DNA of 64,000 nt, taken from assembly GCA_947631765.1 (NCBI GenBank), contig CANRMP010000002.1, positions 62,001 through 126,000 on the forward strand. Reading direction: 5' to 3'. The translations under genes and the position numbers were made by a program. This document shows positions 31,801 to 40,262 of this stretch, piece after piece. Below the pieces are notes generated by a model. The model had not been told where the DNA came from and searched no databases. It saw nothing but the letters and a program-made list of their open reading frames with translations. This DNA comes from an uncultured Clostridia bacterium. GTDB lineage: Bacteria; Bacillota; Clostridia; Oscillospirales; CAG-272. Positions within the stretch are counted from its first letter, which is position 1. The number at the start of each line of letters is the position of its first letter.

Positions 31801-32496
31801 ATGAAGGAAATTAATAATAGCATGAAACTGTTTCGGCAGGCATTTATTGAAGCTATGAACGAGAACACCATGAATATTTTAGCAGAATATCCCGAAAAAC
31901 CGGTTTACTCCAAAAAACATCTGCGTGCGATGAAACATATCATATCTGGCAGGGAAAAACCACCGATTAAAACCTCAGGCAGGGCATTTCCAAGAAAGCG
32001 ACTTATTGCAATACTTATCGCCGCGGCTATCCTGCTTGGCGGACTTACTGTCTATGCAAATCGTGACGCGGTGGTCAAATTAGTTGAAAAGATTTATGAC
32101 ACGTTTACAAGAATTACCTATAATAAAGATCAGGATAACGAATCAGATCTTCCGAACGGCATTGAAGAAGAGCGGATTCCCACATATGTGCCGGACGGGT
32201 TTATTTTGCAGGATTATAAATCGTCACTAACAACTGTGTATGCTGTATGGCAAAATGAAAATGAATCCATAACATTTTGTCAGTATATAATAAATGCTGC
32301 TTACGATTTTGACAATGAACGTAGTGATTTTATCACAATGATGATAGGCGATTATACAGTACAGGCAATCCTAAACGAATCTTTGAATACTTATATTTGG
32401 AATGACGGAGAGTATGCATACTCGATTGACTGCACTGTTACCATGGAGCTTGAAGAAGTTGCCCATATGATTCAAAGCGTTTCAATAAAAGAATAA
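31801..32496 (+). CDS. Putative membrane anti-sigma factor (DUF4367-like)
   Basis: 231 residues. A cytoplasmic N-terminal part (1–60), with a short helical region that could bind the sigma factor, precedes one membrane segment (about 63–82, RLIAILIAAAILLGGLTVYA). An extracellular domain of about 140 residues follows, with IPTYVPDGFILQDYKSSLTTVYAVW and a closing WNDGEYAYSIDCTVTMELEEVAHMIQSV. This matches the extracellular domain often found in clostridial sigma-linked proteins (DUF4367). It lacks the zinc-finger anti-sigma motif. Its role as the sigma partner is inferred from adjacency and topology. Slightly more AT-rich than the left arm. Confidence 0.75.
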   Translation: MKEINNSMKLFRQAFIEAMNENTMNILAEYPEKPVYSKKHLRAMKHIISGREKPPIKTSGRAFPRKRLIAILIAAAILLGGLTVYANRDAVVKLVEKIYDTFTRITYNKDQDNESDLPNGIEEERIPTYVPDGFILQDYKSSLTTVYAVWQNENESITFCQYIINAAYDFDNERSDFITMMIGDYTVQAILNESLNTYIWNDGEYAYSIDCTVTMELEEVAHMIQSVSIKE

Positions 32497-32516
32497 GACA
32501 GTAAATTATTTAGATT

Positions 32517-32544
32517 AATCACCCGTAATAACTTACGGGTGATT
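32517..32544 (+). terminator. Perfect hairpin after the anti-sigma gene
   Basis: Twelve-base perfect arms (32517–32528 with 32533–32544) and a TAAC loop. The following sequence is AT-rich without a solid T-run, so termination may be partial. Confidence 0.55.
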
Positions 32545-32701
32545 AATTATGCACAATTATTCAAGCAAAGCAAATAAAAAAATGTGCAATATTACGAAAT
32601 TGAAAAAAGTGTCGATTTTTTTGAGACAAAACGATGTCTAAATTGGTATTACTATATGAAATACAAAAACAAAATCAAATGAAAAGAAAGAGGTCGAGAA
32701 T

Positions 32702-33139
32702 ATGAAAAAAATAATATCAATTCTTTTAGCTGTTATCTCATTAGTTGGAGTTGTAGCATTTCCGGCTTATGCAAATGAAAATGCGGATGTTGAACCGTGC
32801 TTAAATAATGGTAACAACTGTTTGTACTGCTTTAAAATCTCATCTTCTGGGATGTTAGAGGTAAGCGTTAAATATGCTGGGGTATATGGAGCAATGACAA
32901 AAATAACTATAACCACGTATATACAAAAGAAAACATTGGGTTTGTTCTGGACAACAGTTGATATTGGAACCTCAAATAAAAAATGGATTGATACCTCAAC
33001 AAATGTGAGCGGTATTATTACTCATCAATTCCAACTGAAATCGACCGGAACTTACCGCGCTGTATTCAAGGTTGTTTTCTCCGGAACAGGAGGTGCAGAC
33101 GACAAAATAGAAAATAAAATTGAAGCAAAATATTCATAG
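32702..33139 (+). CDS. Small secreted protein of unknown function
   Basis: 145 residues. A signal peptide (about 1–24, MKKIISILLAVISLVGVVAF then PAYA) is followed by an exported region of about 120 residues. The mature N-terminus has three Cys close together (EPCLNNGNNCLYC), followed by beta-strand-rich sequence (MTKITITTYIQKKTLGLFWTTVDIG; TGTYRAVFKVVFSGTGG). The late strand resembles small clostridial secreted proteins with a YRAVVTFYA-type strand, but I cannot place it in a named family firmly. AGAGG precedes the ATG. Lying between a sigma/anti-sigma pair and two ABC transporters, it could be an exported effector, a bacteriocin-like product or a sensor ligand (inference). Confidence 0.72.
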   Translation: MKKIISILLAVISLVGVVAFPAYANENADVEPCLNNGNNCLYCFKISSSGMLEVSVKYAGVYGAMTKITITTYIQKKTLGLFWTTVDIGTSNKKWIDTSTNVSGIITHQFQLKSTGTYRAVFKVVFSGTGGADDKIENKIEAKYS

Positions 33140-33193
33140 TAATTTAACTATTTTATAAATAAAAATTATTTACAACATTTTTCATAAAAATAC

Positions 33194-33222
33194 TTGACAT
33201 TTAACGCAAAAGGAAATATAAT
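33194..33222 (+). promoter_or_regulatory. Promoter of the ABC transporter operon
   Basis: TTGACA (33194–33199), 17-bp spacer, TATAAT (33217–33222), a full consensus match. The -10 box overlaps the ATG of a small reading frame, so transcripts from here would start downstream of that ATG. Confidence 0.75.
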
Positions 33223-33352
33223 GAATGAACAACAAGTATTTCAAAACTATATATTAAAATCATATTATTTACAGCTTTATTTAATGCTGATAAATGATAA
33301 TAACTTCCCAAAAGGCAGGCATCATCTTATTTTTCCTTGTGGAGGCGGGTGA
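33221..33352 (+). CDS. Small reading frame ending in Cys-Gly-Gly-Gly
   Basis: 43 codons beginning MNEQQVFQNYILKSYYLQLY, with AAAGGAA before the ATG and the end FPCGGG. Its TGA overlaps a GTG start of the next frame (GTGA), a coupling arrangement. Against it, a consensus -10 box covers its ATG; translation would then need an upstream transcript or the internal ATG at 33284. Not recognised. It could be a small peptide, or the leftover 5' end of a regulator gene. Confidence 0.35.
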   Translation: MNEQQVFQNYILKSYYLQLYLMLINDNNFPKGRHHLIFPCGGG

Positions 33353-33576
33353 CGCCGAAAAAAAAGCAAGTTGAGGCTTTTGAAAAAATTCAAGCGATAA
33401 TGAACGACATCAAGGAAAACGAAAGCTATATTTCGGGCGCTTCCGAATATAAAAATACCAAAATCGGAGAGATAGATTTTTCAAGGCTGTATACCTTTTT
33501 AAAAGCGATACACGAAAATAAATATGACCGGTATATTGAACAAAATCATGTTGAAACCGTAGAGGAAGATAAGTAG
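33349..33576 (+). CDS. Small hypothetical protein preceding the ABC transporters
   Basis: About 75 residues from GTG 33349 (GGAGG lies 3 bp upstream; TTG 33337 is an alternative). Charged, helical, no signal peptide: a Lys-rich start, then AFEKIQAIMNDIKENESYI and EIDFSRLYTFLKAIHENKYDRYIEQN. Codon use matches the transporter genes, and it ends 3 bp before the first transporter gene, so it is probably the first gene of that operon. Not recognised. It could be a small regulator or an accessory subunit. Confidence 0.5.
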   Translation: MTPKKKQVEAFEKIQAIMNDIKENESYISGASEYKNTKIGEIDFSRLYTFLKAIHENKYDRYIEQNHVETVEEDK

Positions 33577-33579
33577 TTT

Positions 33580-35544
33580 ATGATAATCTGTAAAAACATT
33601 TGCAAGGCGTTTTCGGAGCAGGTTGTTATCGGATCCTTTTCATATGAATTTAAAGACAGAGGCTTTTATCTGCTGCTCGGCGAAAGCGGAAGCGGTAAAA
33701 CAACTTTTCTAAATATTCTTTCGGGAATTTTAGATTTCGACGACGGAGAGATTACATGGAATGACAAAGCTTTTACAAGCAGAGTGGAATATTCTGATTT
33801 TAAAAACGAGTTTGATTACATAACGCAGGACACATTTTTCGCCGATTTTCTCTCGGTTATGGATAACATGCGCCTTATCTCGGACAGTGACGATAAAATT
33901 CGGGAGGCGCTTGATAAATTTGGGCTTAGCGGTAAGGAAAATCAGATGCCCTCCACACTTTCCGGCGGCGAAAAGCAGCGCCTCGCAATAGCAAGGGCAA
34001 TTCTTGGCGGCAAAAAGGTGCTTTTTCTTGACGAGCCGACCGCCTCTCTTGACGAGGAAAACAAGACAGCCGTTTTTGAAATGCTTGCAAAAATCAGCGC
34101 CGAGGTGCTTGTAATATGCTCCTCCCATGACAAAGTGGCAAGGGAATATGCAAATGAAGTTATTGAATTTACAAAAATCAAAGAAAGCTCGAAAAGCAAA
34201 AGTCGACCTCAAACCAAAAAGACAAGGAAAAAAACCAAAAAGGAGGTAAAAATGGCTTCTCCCGCCGCAAAAAAGCGGGGGCTTTACCGCCTTTTATTAA
34301 AGTGGTTTGTAAGTAAAAAGCGGACAAAACGGAGCGGCGTGCTTTTTGCGGTTTTTGCGGCGCTTTCCTTTTGCCTTTGTCTTTTAGGCGATATCCCGCA
34401 AAACAAGCTCGACTCTTCAATAGAATTCATGTATAAAATCAATATGTTTGAGGTGCATACCGCCGGCACGACCTTTGAGCAGATTGCGCCGGATAGCGAT
34501 GAGGTGCGCGCCGTTGTGCTCAGCTACAGGGGAAGCTGTCCCGACGGAAGCGAGGGCTATCACGGCAGTGACGGGCATTATATTCCTTTGCCCGACTATG
34601 AAATTTCTTTGCCGGTTCTGCCGTTTGACAAGGGCGCCTTCAGGCTTTCGGACAAGGTGCTTTACGGAAGCTATTTTACAAGCGAAAATCAAGTAATTCT
34701 GTCAAACGAAATGGCAAACGCCATGAATCATGATGACCCCGAGGCGCTTTTGGGGAAGAGTATTTCAAAAAATCTTTATTCACTCGGTGTTGTCGATTTT
34801 GAGATAGTCGGTATTTTTAATAAATTCAACAGCGCCGAAAAGAAGTATTTGGAGTCGCTCGGCGTCTCGATTGACTCCGGCGACAGCTACAGCGCCGAGG
34901 ATTATGGCGAGCTTTGTTTCTTTAATTCCAAGCTTACCGACAAATATGAGGATGACGAAAGCTTTTATTTCGGGAACAGCCGCTCGCGCGTGTATCAAAT
35001 TTACTTTGATACATACAAGGACATGAGAGCCTATTACGACAAATATTATGACAAATTGACCTCCTATCGCGGCGTTATTTTGTCATATGACGACGCGGGA
35101 TTTGAATATGAATCCCTTTTTACCATCCTTTGCCTTGTCCTTTTGCCGCTCGGGATGTATACGGCAATATTTACAACCTTGTTTTTTGCCGCGCTCAAGA
35201 AAACCGAATTTCAGCATAATAGCCGATTTATAGCGGTTTTTGAGTATTCAGGGTACGAAAAAAAGGAAATAATTCGGTGCTTTATTCTCCTTAATATTCT
35301 TGAGCTTGTGATAATAATGAGTATTGCAGAGCTTTTTGCCTTTCTGCTTACGCTTGCGATAAACGCCTTAAACCGTGCCTTCTTGTTTGTGAGCTTTGAT
35401 ATTTTCTCCTATAATATCCTCCTGATTTTGGCGTACAATCTGCTTGTGATTATTATGTCCTCTTTGGCGGTAAGCCTACTTTTCAGAAGGGTAAGAGTTT
35501 TGTCGTGGTACGAAAGCCTGATATCCTCCCGTGACCTTATATAA
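33580..35544 (+). CDS. ABC transporter with fused ATPase and FtsX-like permease (first of two)
   Basis: 654 residues. The N-terminal ATPase (about 1–200) has Walker A LLGESGSGKTT, signature LSGGEKQRLAIARAIL, Walker B VLFLDEPTASLDEE and the H-loop SSHD, as in the MacB/LolD export group. A Lys-rich linker (about 200–225) leads to a permease with one membrane segment (about 247–265), a large extracellular domain, and three more segments near the C-terminus (around 515–540, 565–590 and 610–635), the MacB/FtsX topology. Such proteins act on peptides or envelope components without a classic channel. Inside the linker there is AAGGAGG plus an in-frame ATG (34252), so the permease might also be made on its own. 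Paired with a similar gene 18 bp downstream. Confidence 0.88.
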   Translation: MIICKNICKAFSEQVVIGSFSYEFKDRGFYLLLGESGSGKTTFLNILSGILDFDDGEITWNDKAFTSRVEYSDFKNEFDYITQDTFFADFLSVMDNMRLISDSDDKIREALDKFGLSGKENQMPSTLSGGEKQRLAIARAILGGKKVLFLDEPTASLDEENKTAVFEMLAKISAEVLVICSSHDKVAREYANEVIEFTKIKESSKSKSRPQTKKTRKKTKKEVKMASPAAKKRGLYRLLLKWFVSKKRTKRSGVLFAVFAALSFCLCLLGDIPQNKLDSSIEFMYKINMFEVHTAGTTFEQIAPDSDEVRAVVLSYRGSCPDGSEGYHGSDGHYIPLPDYEISLPVLPFDKGAFRLSDKVLYGSYFTSENQVILSNEMANAMNHDDPEALLGKSISKNLYSLGVVDFEIVGIFNKFNSAEKKYLESLGVSIDSGDSYSAEDYGELCFFNSKLTDKYEDDESFYFGNSRSRVYQIYFDTYKDMRAYYDKYYDKLTSYRGVILSYDDAGFEYESLFTILCLVLLPLGMYTAIFTTLFFAALKKTEFQHNSRFIAVFEYSGYEKKEIIRCFILLNILELVIIMSIAELFAFLLTLAINALNRAFLFVSFDIFSYNILLILAYNLLVIIMSSLAVSLLFRRVRVLSWYESLISSRDLI

Positions 35545-35562
35545 GAAGGGAGTAACTGTATT

Positions 35563-37410
35563 ATGAAATTGGAACTCATACATATAACAAAAGCTTATAA
35601 GGATAACGAACCGATAATAAAGGATTTTTCATATTCCTTCGAGTCGGGCAAAATATACGTTATCAAGGGAGTCAGCGGCTGCGGCAAAAGCACGCTTCTC
35701 AACCTTATCGGCGGACTTGATACAAGCTACGAAGGGACTGTCAAAACCGACGGCGTCGAAAGTACCTCAAAAATGAGTGGCTATATATTCCAAAACAGTC
35801 TGCTTGTCTCGGGCATAACGCTTTTGGAAAATCTGCTGCTTATCAAAAATTCCAAAGAAGAAGTGTACAGACTCTGCGAAAAGCTAAAAATAAACGACCT
35901 GCTTTCAAAGTATCCCGAACAGCTTTCGGGAGGCGAGCGCCAAAGAGCGTCGATTGTCAGAGCGCTTCTTAATTCTCCCCGCCTCTTGATTGCCGACGAA
36001 CCCACAGCCTCCCTTGACGATACAAATTCAAAGAGCATTGCAAAAGTCATGGCAGAGCTTAGAGACAAAGACAGAATAATTATCATTGCCACCCATGAAC
36101 ATTATTTTGACGAATATGCCGACGTCATTTTAAATTTGCATTACGGCGTTATTGAAAAAGAAGAACAAAATACGCCCAAAATTGCTGATTTTATAGAAAA
36201 TGAAAGGCAAAGCGGCTCTCAAAGCCAAGACGGCAAAGGCACACGGTCAAAGGGAATCGGGGGCTTTCGCTTCGCGCTAAAAAGGCGCCCGAGGCTGCTT
36301 ATAAGCGGCGGAATACTGCTTATGGCGCTGGTGTTTTTTGTGATTTATGCCATTTCCGCTCTAAAAGTGAATTTTTCAAGCGAGTATTTTCGCTATATGA
36401 GGGGAGAATATCCGCTTGACGTTTTCGGGCTTTATACTCAAGAATTTGAAAGATTTAAGTACAAAGACGACGTCAAGGTGTATGAATACTATACCGCTTA
36501 TGAGAACGGCTATACAGCAGTGTATCTGCTTGATAAAAAGAACAGCGTGTTTTCAATCAAGGGAATGATAAAATACGGAAAATTCCCGAGCTCGGAATAT
36601 GAAATTCTTGTGAATCCTCCCTTTGTCATGTCGTATTTCGGAGCCGATGCAGAATATAGGGAGGTTGTCGGCAAAAGCGTCACCTTCAAGGACACCGAAT
36701 TTGTTATAAGCGGTATTGTAAACAATTTTGACAGTAAAAACTTTGAAAGCAATTTGTATGGAGACGACGGATTCTATTTTTATAATTTTCACAGGGCGGA
36801 AGATACCATTGCGCTCTTTGTACCATATGATACACTTGTGAAAATAGGAGAAAAAACCACGCCGGCAGAAGAGTATAAAAACCCCAGAGGCGAACCCCTC
36901 CTTTGCGTTTATGAGGGACTTTATGAAAATACCGCGGTGAGGCAGGCTATTGCCCTTGTTACAAATTCACAGTATGATGCTCCAAACGGCTTTTATCAAA
37001 GGGTCGAAAACTCTCGGCAGACTGTCGATACAGTAATCGTTGTTTTTTACTTTATTTTATTTGTCACCTTTGCAATATCCTGCATTTTCATGTCGACCAT
37101 TGTGCAGACAGAGCTTTTTTACCGCAGAAGGGAAATAGGATATTTGCAGATTTTCGGTCTTGGCAAAAAGCGAATAAAAAAGCTTCTTGTTTGCGAGTAT
37201 TTTTTGAAGGTGGCGTCGGCGCTTGTAATGTCGCTTGTCTTCTACATTGCGGCGGCTTCGATATACGCTCTTGTCCTCGGCGCCTTTCCTCTCTTTGACC
37301 CGCTAATAGCGCTTGTCTTTTGCGCGCTTCTTGCCGCGCTCTATCTTTTGACCGTATATCTTTGTATCAAGCGCTTCTTAAAAAAGAACGTAATAACGCT
37401 GATAACATAA
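35563..37410 (+). CDS. ABC transporter with fused ATPase and FtsX-like permease (second of two)
   Basis: 615 residues with the same layout as its upstream neighbour: ATPase with Walker A IKGVSGCGKST, Q-loop GYIFQNSLLVSG, signature LSGGERQRASIVRALL, Walker B LLIADEPTASLDD and H-loop ATHEH. A linker (about 200–235) follows, then a membrane segment (about 243–268), an extracellular domain, and three C-terminal segments beginning about 487. The two proteins probably form a heterodimer. AAGGGAG precedes the ATG. Candidate roles are export of, or resistance to, a peptide, possibly the nearby secreted protein. MacB-type systems normally need an adaptor, and none is seen here. Confidence 0.88.
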   Translation: MKLELIHITKAYKDNEPIIKDFSYSFESGKIYVIKGVSGCGKSTLLNLIGGLDTSYEGTVKTDGVESTSKMSGYIFQNSLLVSGITLLENLLLIKNSKEEVYRLCEKLKINDLLSKYPEQLSGGERQRASIVRALLNSPRLLIADEPTASLDDTNSKSIAKVMAELRDKDRIIIIATHEHYFDEYADVILNLHYGVIEKEEQNTPKIADFIENERQSGSQSQDGKGTRSKGIGGFRFALKRRPRLLISGGILLMALVFFVIYAISALKVNFSSEYFRYMRGEYPLDVFGLYTQEFERFKYKDDVKVYEYYTAYENGYTAVYLLDKKNSVFSIKGMIKYGKFPSSEYEILVNPPFVMSYFGADAEYREVVGKSVTFKDTEFVISGIVNNFDSKNFESNLYGDDGFYFYNFHRAEDTIALFVPYDTLVKIGEKTTPAEEYKNPRGEPLLCVYEGLYENTAVRQAIALVTNSQYDAPNGFYQRVENSRQTVDTVIVVFYFILFVTFAISCIFMSTIVQTELFYRRREIGYLQIFGLGKKRIKKLLVCEYFLKVASALVMSLVFYIAAASIYALVLGAFPLFDPLIALVFCALLAALYLLTVYLCIKRFLKKNVITLIT

Positions 37411-37440
37411 AAATATTTTTCGGCTGAATATGAATATAAA

Positions 37441-37483
37441 AACAGACTTGAGCTGTGAGATTTGACAGTTCAAGTCTGTTTTG
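37441..37483. terminator. Bidirectional terminator between the ABC operon and rsmB
   Basis: Arms AACAGACTTGA (37441–37451) and TCAAGTCTGTT (37470–37480), with an inner CTGT/ACAG pairing. T-runs are present on both strands. The genes on either side converge. Confidence 0.85.
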
Positions 37484-37498
37484 CTATGGCGCTTTTAT

Positions 37499-38794
37499 TT
37501 ATTGTTTTACGATTTTTGCTATAAAGAATCCGTCGGTGCTATGAATATGCGGAAAAAGGGTGAGCATACCTTGGCAGCTTATTTTTCCGACTATAAAGGG
37601 GGCAAGTGAAAAGCCCGAATGCTCCGAGAGAAATTTATTGACTATATCCTCATTTTCCGCTTTGTGTAGGGTGCAGGTCGAATAAACCAAGACCCCGCCT
37701 TCTTTAAGATACCCGGCACTTGAACAAAGTATTTTATATTGAAGCTCTGAAAGAGAGGCAAGGTCGTCAAGGTCCTTGTACCTTAGGTCGCTTTTTTTGG
37801 CGATAACTCCGAGTCCGGAGCAGGGGACGTCGCATATCACGCGGTCTGCAGAGCCCAATAGCTCGCAAATAGCCGACGAAGAGTCATGCTCTCTCGGAAT
37901 AATTATATCAATTCCCAAGCGTTTTGCGCCGCTTGAAATAAGCGAGAGCTTTGATTTGTGAATATCAAGAGAATAAACCCTGCCGCAGTTTTCCATATCT
38001 ATAGCCGCGCCGAAGCTTTTGCCGCCCGGGCAGGCACAAACGTCGATAACTGTTTCGCCTTTCTCAGCTCCGAGAACCTCCACCGCCATCTGGGACGCTT
38101 CGTCCTGTACAAAATATTTTCCATTTTCAAGCTCAAGCTCGCTTATCGGAACTCTTGAGGTAAGCTTTACTCCGCTTGGCGCAAGAGAACATTTTTGAGA
38201 GACATTAGAAAACTTTTTACACACGTCCTCCATTGTACATTTTAGCGTATTGACTCTTAGAGTGATAAAGGGCGAGCTGTTTACAAAGCTCAAAAAATCC
38301 TCGCCAAACTCCGAATAGTCATGCTGCCATATACTGCAAATTGAGCTTGGAAGCGAGTATTTTACAGACAAATAAAAGAGAAAATCGCGCTCTTTGTCCG
38401 GAAGAGGAATTTCTTTTTCAAGGGCGGCTTTTCTGAGAATAGAATTTATAAATGCTTTTGAGCGTGAAGAATACCTTGCCGCAAGCTTCACGCTTTCGTT
38501 TACCGCGGCGCTGATTGGAACGCGGTCAAGGAAAAAGAGCTGGTAAAGACCGAGCCGCAGTATCACAACAGTTGCAAGGTCAAGTCGGTTTAAGGGTCTG
38601 TTTGAATACACCGAAATAATATAATCAAGAGTAATTTTTCTTTCAATCACTCCGTAAAGCAGGGCAGTGAAAAAAGCCTTGTCGTTGCCCTGCAGGTCCA
38701 TATCCGATATAACGCTGTCAAGCTCCAAAGAGGAGTACTTTTTTTCTTTTTCGATCCTAATAAGCGACCGATATACCGCTTCACGTACATTCAT
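37499..38794 (-). CDS. rsmB: 16S rRNA (cytosine-967-C5)-methyltransferase
   Basis: 431 residues. The N-terminal NusB-like RNA-binding domain (about 1–130; LDRVPISAAVNESVKLAARY and KAFINSILRKA) is fused to a C5-methyltransferase domain. SAM binding is in VIDVCACPGGKSFGAA, and the two catalytic Cys are in CDVPCSGLGVIAKKSDLRYK (the PC motif) and YSTCTLHKAENEDIV. Last gene of the yicC–rsmB operon, 6 bp after fmt, in the order fmt–rsmB that is conserved in Firmicutes. Confidence 0.95.
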   Translation of the reverse strand: MNVREAVYRSLIRIEKEKKYSSLELDSVISDMDLQGNDKAFFTALLYGVIERKITLDYIISVYSNRPLNRLDLATVVILRLGLYQLFFLDRVPISAAVNESVKLAARYSSRSKAFINSILRKAALEKEIPLPDKERDFLFYLSVKYSLPSSICSIWQHDYSEFGEDFLSFVNSSPFITLRVNTLKCTMEDVCKKFSNVSQKCSLAPSGVKLTSRVPISELELENGKYFVQDEASQMAVEVLGAEKGETVIDVCACPGGKSFGAAIDMENCGRVYSLDIHKSKLSLISSGAKRLGIDIIIPREHDSSSAICELLGSADRVICDVPCSGLGVIAKKSDLRYKDLDDLASLSELQYKILCSSAGYLKEGGVLVYSTCTLHKAENEDIVNKFLSEHSGFSLAPFIVGKISCQGMLTLFPHIHSTDGFFIAKIVKQ

Positions 38795-38800
38795 AACAAG

Positions 38801-39739
38801 TTACTTTTCGGAAAGGAAAATATCCCCTACTTTTATCTTTCTGCCGTTGATAAAATCTTTGGCGCTCATTTTCGACTTTCCTTCGGGCAAAAGAGAGGTA
38901 ATGCCTATAATGCCGTCAAGGCAGGCAATCTCGATTTTGTTGTCGTCAAGAGACACAACTGTGCCGCAAGGAGCGCCTGCCGCCTCATTTGAAACAATCT
39001 CCGAGGAAATAAATTTTATCATCCTTCTATCAAGATAGGCAAAGGAGAGCGGATAGGGCGAAAGACCGCGGATTTTATCGTGAATCTGCCTGACCGGCTT
39101 TGAAAAATCAATTAAACAGTCACCCTTTTCGATTTTTGCGGCGTAGGTTGCCAAAGCTTCGTTTTGCTTTTGCGGCAATATTTTATTGTCCTTTAGTTTA
39201 TCAAGAGTCGAAATAAGAAGGGTGGCGCCAAGCACTGACAGCCTGTCGTGGACAGTTTCGAAATTGTCGAGGTCGTCAATTTGCGTTTTTGCACTTTCAA
39301 GAATATCGCCGCTGTCAAGCTCTTTTGCCATAAACATGGTTGTAACGCCCGTCTCCTTCCTGCCGTCAATTATCGCGCGCTGCATCGGCGCGGCGCCGCG
39401 GTATTCGGGCAGCAGTGAGCCGTGCAGATTGATACAGCCGTATTTCGGAAAGTCAAGAATATAAGGGGGAAGAATTTTTCCGTATGCCACAACTACAATA
39501 ACATCCGGTATAATTTCATTAAGAAGAGGCAAAAGGGCATCGCCCTTGAGCGTTTCGGGCTGATATATCGGGATATTTTGCGACATTGCAAACACCTTTA
39601 CGGGAGATGGCGTCATAATATACCCTCTGCCGCGCGGTTTGTCGGGCTGTGTCACAACCGCCGCAACCTCATGAAGCTCGCACAGCTTTTTAAGCGAGGG
39701 GACGGCAAAATCCGGCGTGCCCATAAAGACAATTTTCAT
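38801..39739 (-). CDS. fmt: Methionyl-tRNA formyltransferase
   Basis: 312 residues. Formylates initiator Met-tRNA using 10-formyl-tetrahydrofolate. Seen: MKIVFMGTPDFAVPSL, VVTQPDKPRGRG, the catalytic Asn/His region GCINLHGSLLPEYRGAAPMQRAII and the Asp in GVTTMFMAKELDSGDIL. The C-terminal OB-like tRNA-binding domain spans about 205–312. Its start overlaps the stop of def by 1 bp, so deformylase and formyltransferase, opposing steps on the same formyl group, are co-translated. Confidence 0.96.
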   Translation of the reverse strand: MKIVFMGTPDFAVPSLKKLCELHEVAAVVTQPDKPRGRGYIMTPSPVKVFAMSQNIPIYQPETLKGDALLPLLNEIIPDVIVVVAYGKILPPYILDFPKYGCINLHGSLLPEYRGAAPMQRAIIDGRKETGVTTMFMAKELDSGDILESAKTQIDDLDNFETVHDRLSVLGATLLISTLDKLKDNKILPQKQNEALATYAAKIEKGDCLIDFSKPVRQIHDKIRGLSPYPLSFAYLDRRMIKFISSEIVSNEAAGAPCGTVVSLDDNKIEIACLDGIIGITSLLPEGKSKMSAKDFINGRKIKVGDIFLSEK

Positions 39740-40224
39740 CAGTCGTCTTCCTCGTGTTCAAGCTCGTCCTGAGTCATCATTCTTTTTGCTTTATCCGTAT
39801 AAAGGATTCCGTCAAGATGGTCAAGCTCATGGCAGAAAGCGCGCGCAAGAAATCCTTCGGCGGTAACGCGGTACTGCACTCCGTTACGGTCGGTAGCCTC
39901 AACTGTTACCTTGTCCGGTCTGTCAACCACGCCGACCTTGCCGGGTATGGAAAGGCATCCCTCATAATCAAGCTGACTGCCGCTAAATTCGATAATTTTC
40001 GGGTTAATCATCTCGTAAAGCGGTCCGTCCGGTTCGGTCTGCACAACAACTATTCTTCTCAGCACTCCCACCTGAGGACCCGCAAGTCCTACGCCGTTTG
40101 CTTTGTGCATCGTCTCTGCCATATCGTCAAGAAGCGTCAGGATTCTCGGGGTTATTTCATCTATCGGTCTGCACTTTTTGCGAAGCGTTTCATCACCCTC
40201 TGTAAGTATTGTCAAATATGCCAT
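39739..40224 (-). CDS. def: Peptide deformylase
   Basis: 161 residues, type 1-like. Removes the N-formyl group from nascent proteins with a divalent metal. All three motifs are present: GVGLAGPQVG (I), YEGCLSIPG (II, metal-binding Cys) and CHELDHLDG (III, two metal-binding His and the catalytic Glu). The acidic C-terminus (DELEHEEDD) is a little extended. It lies between priA and fmt in the standard order. Confidence 0.96.
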   Translation of the reverse strand: MAYLTILTEGDETLRKKCRPIDEITPRILTLLDDMAETMHKANGVGLAGPQVGVLRRIVVVQTEPDGPLYEMINPKIIEFSGSQLDYEGCLSIPGKVGVVDRPDKVTVEATDRNGVQYRVTAEGFLARAFCHELDHLDGILYTDKAKRMMTQDELEHEEDD

Positions 40225-40262
40225 TAAATTAATTACCTCACGTATTATATAATAATAAATTG

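Noticed and set aside
32702..33139. Lactococcin 972-type bacteriocin precursor
   Set aside because: The locus layout is reminiscent, but the protein lacks the known mature sequence pattern and the transporters are ATPase-permease fusions instead of the usual separate membrane protein and ATPase.
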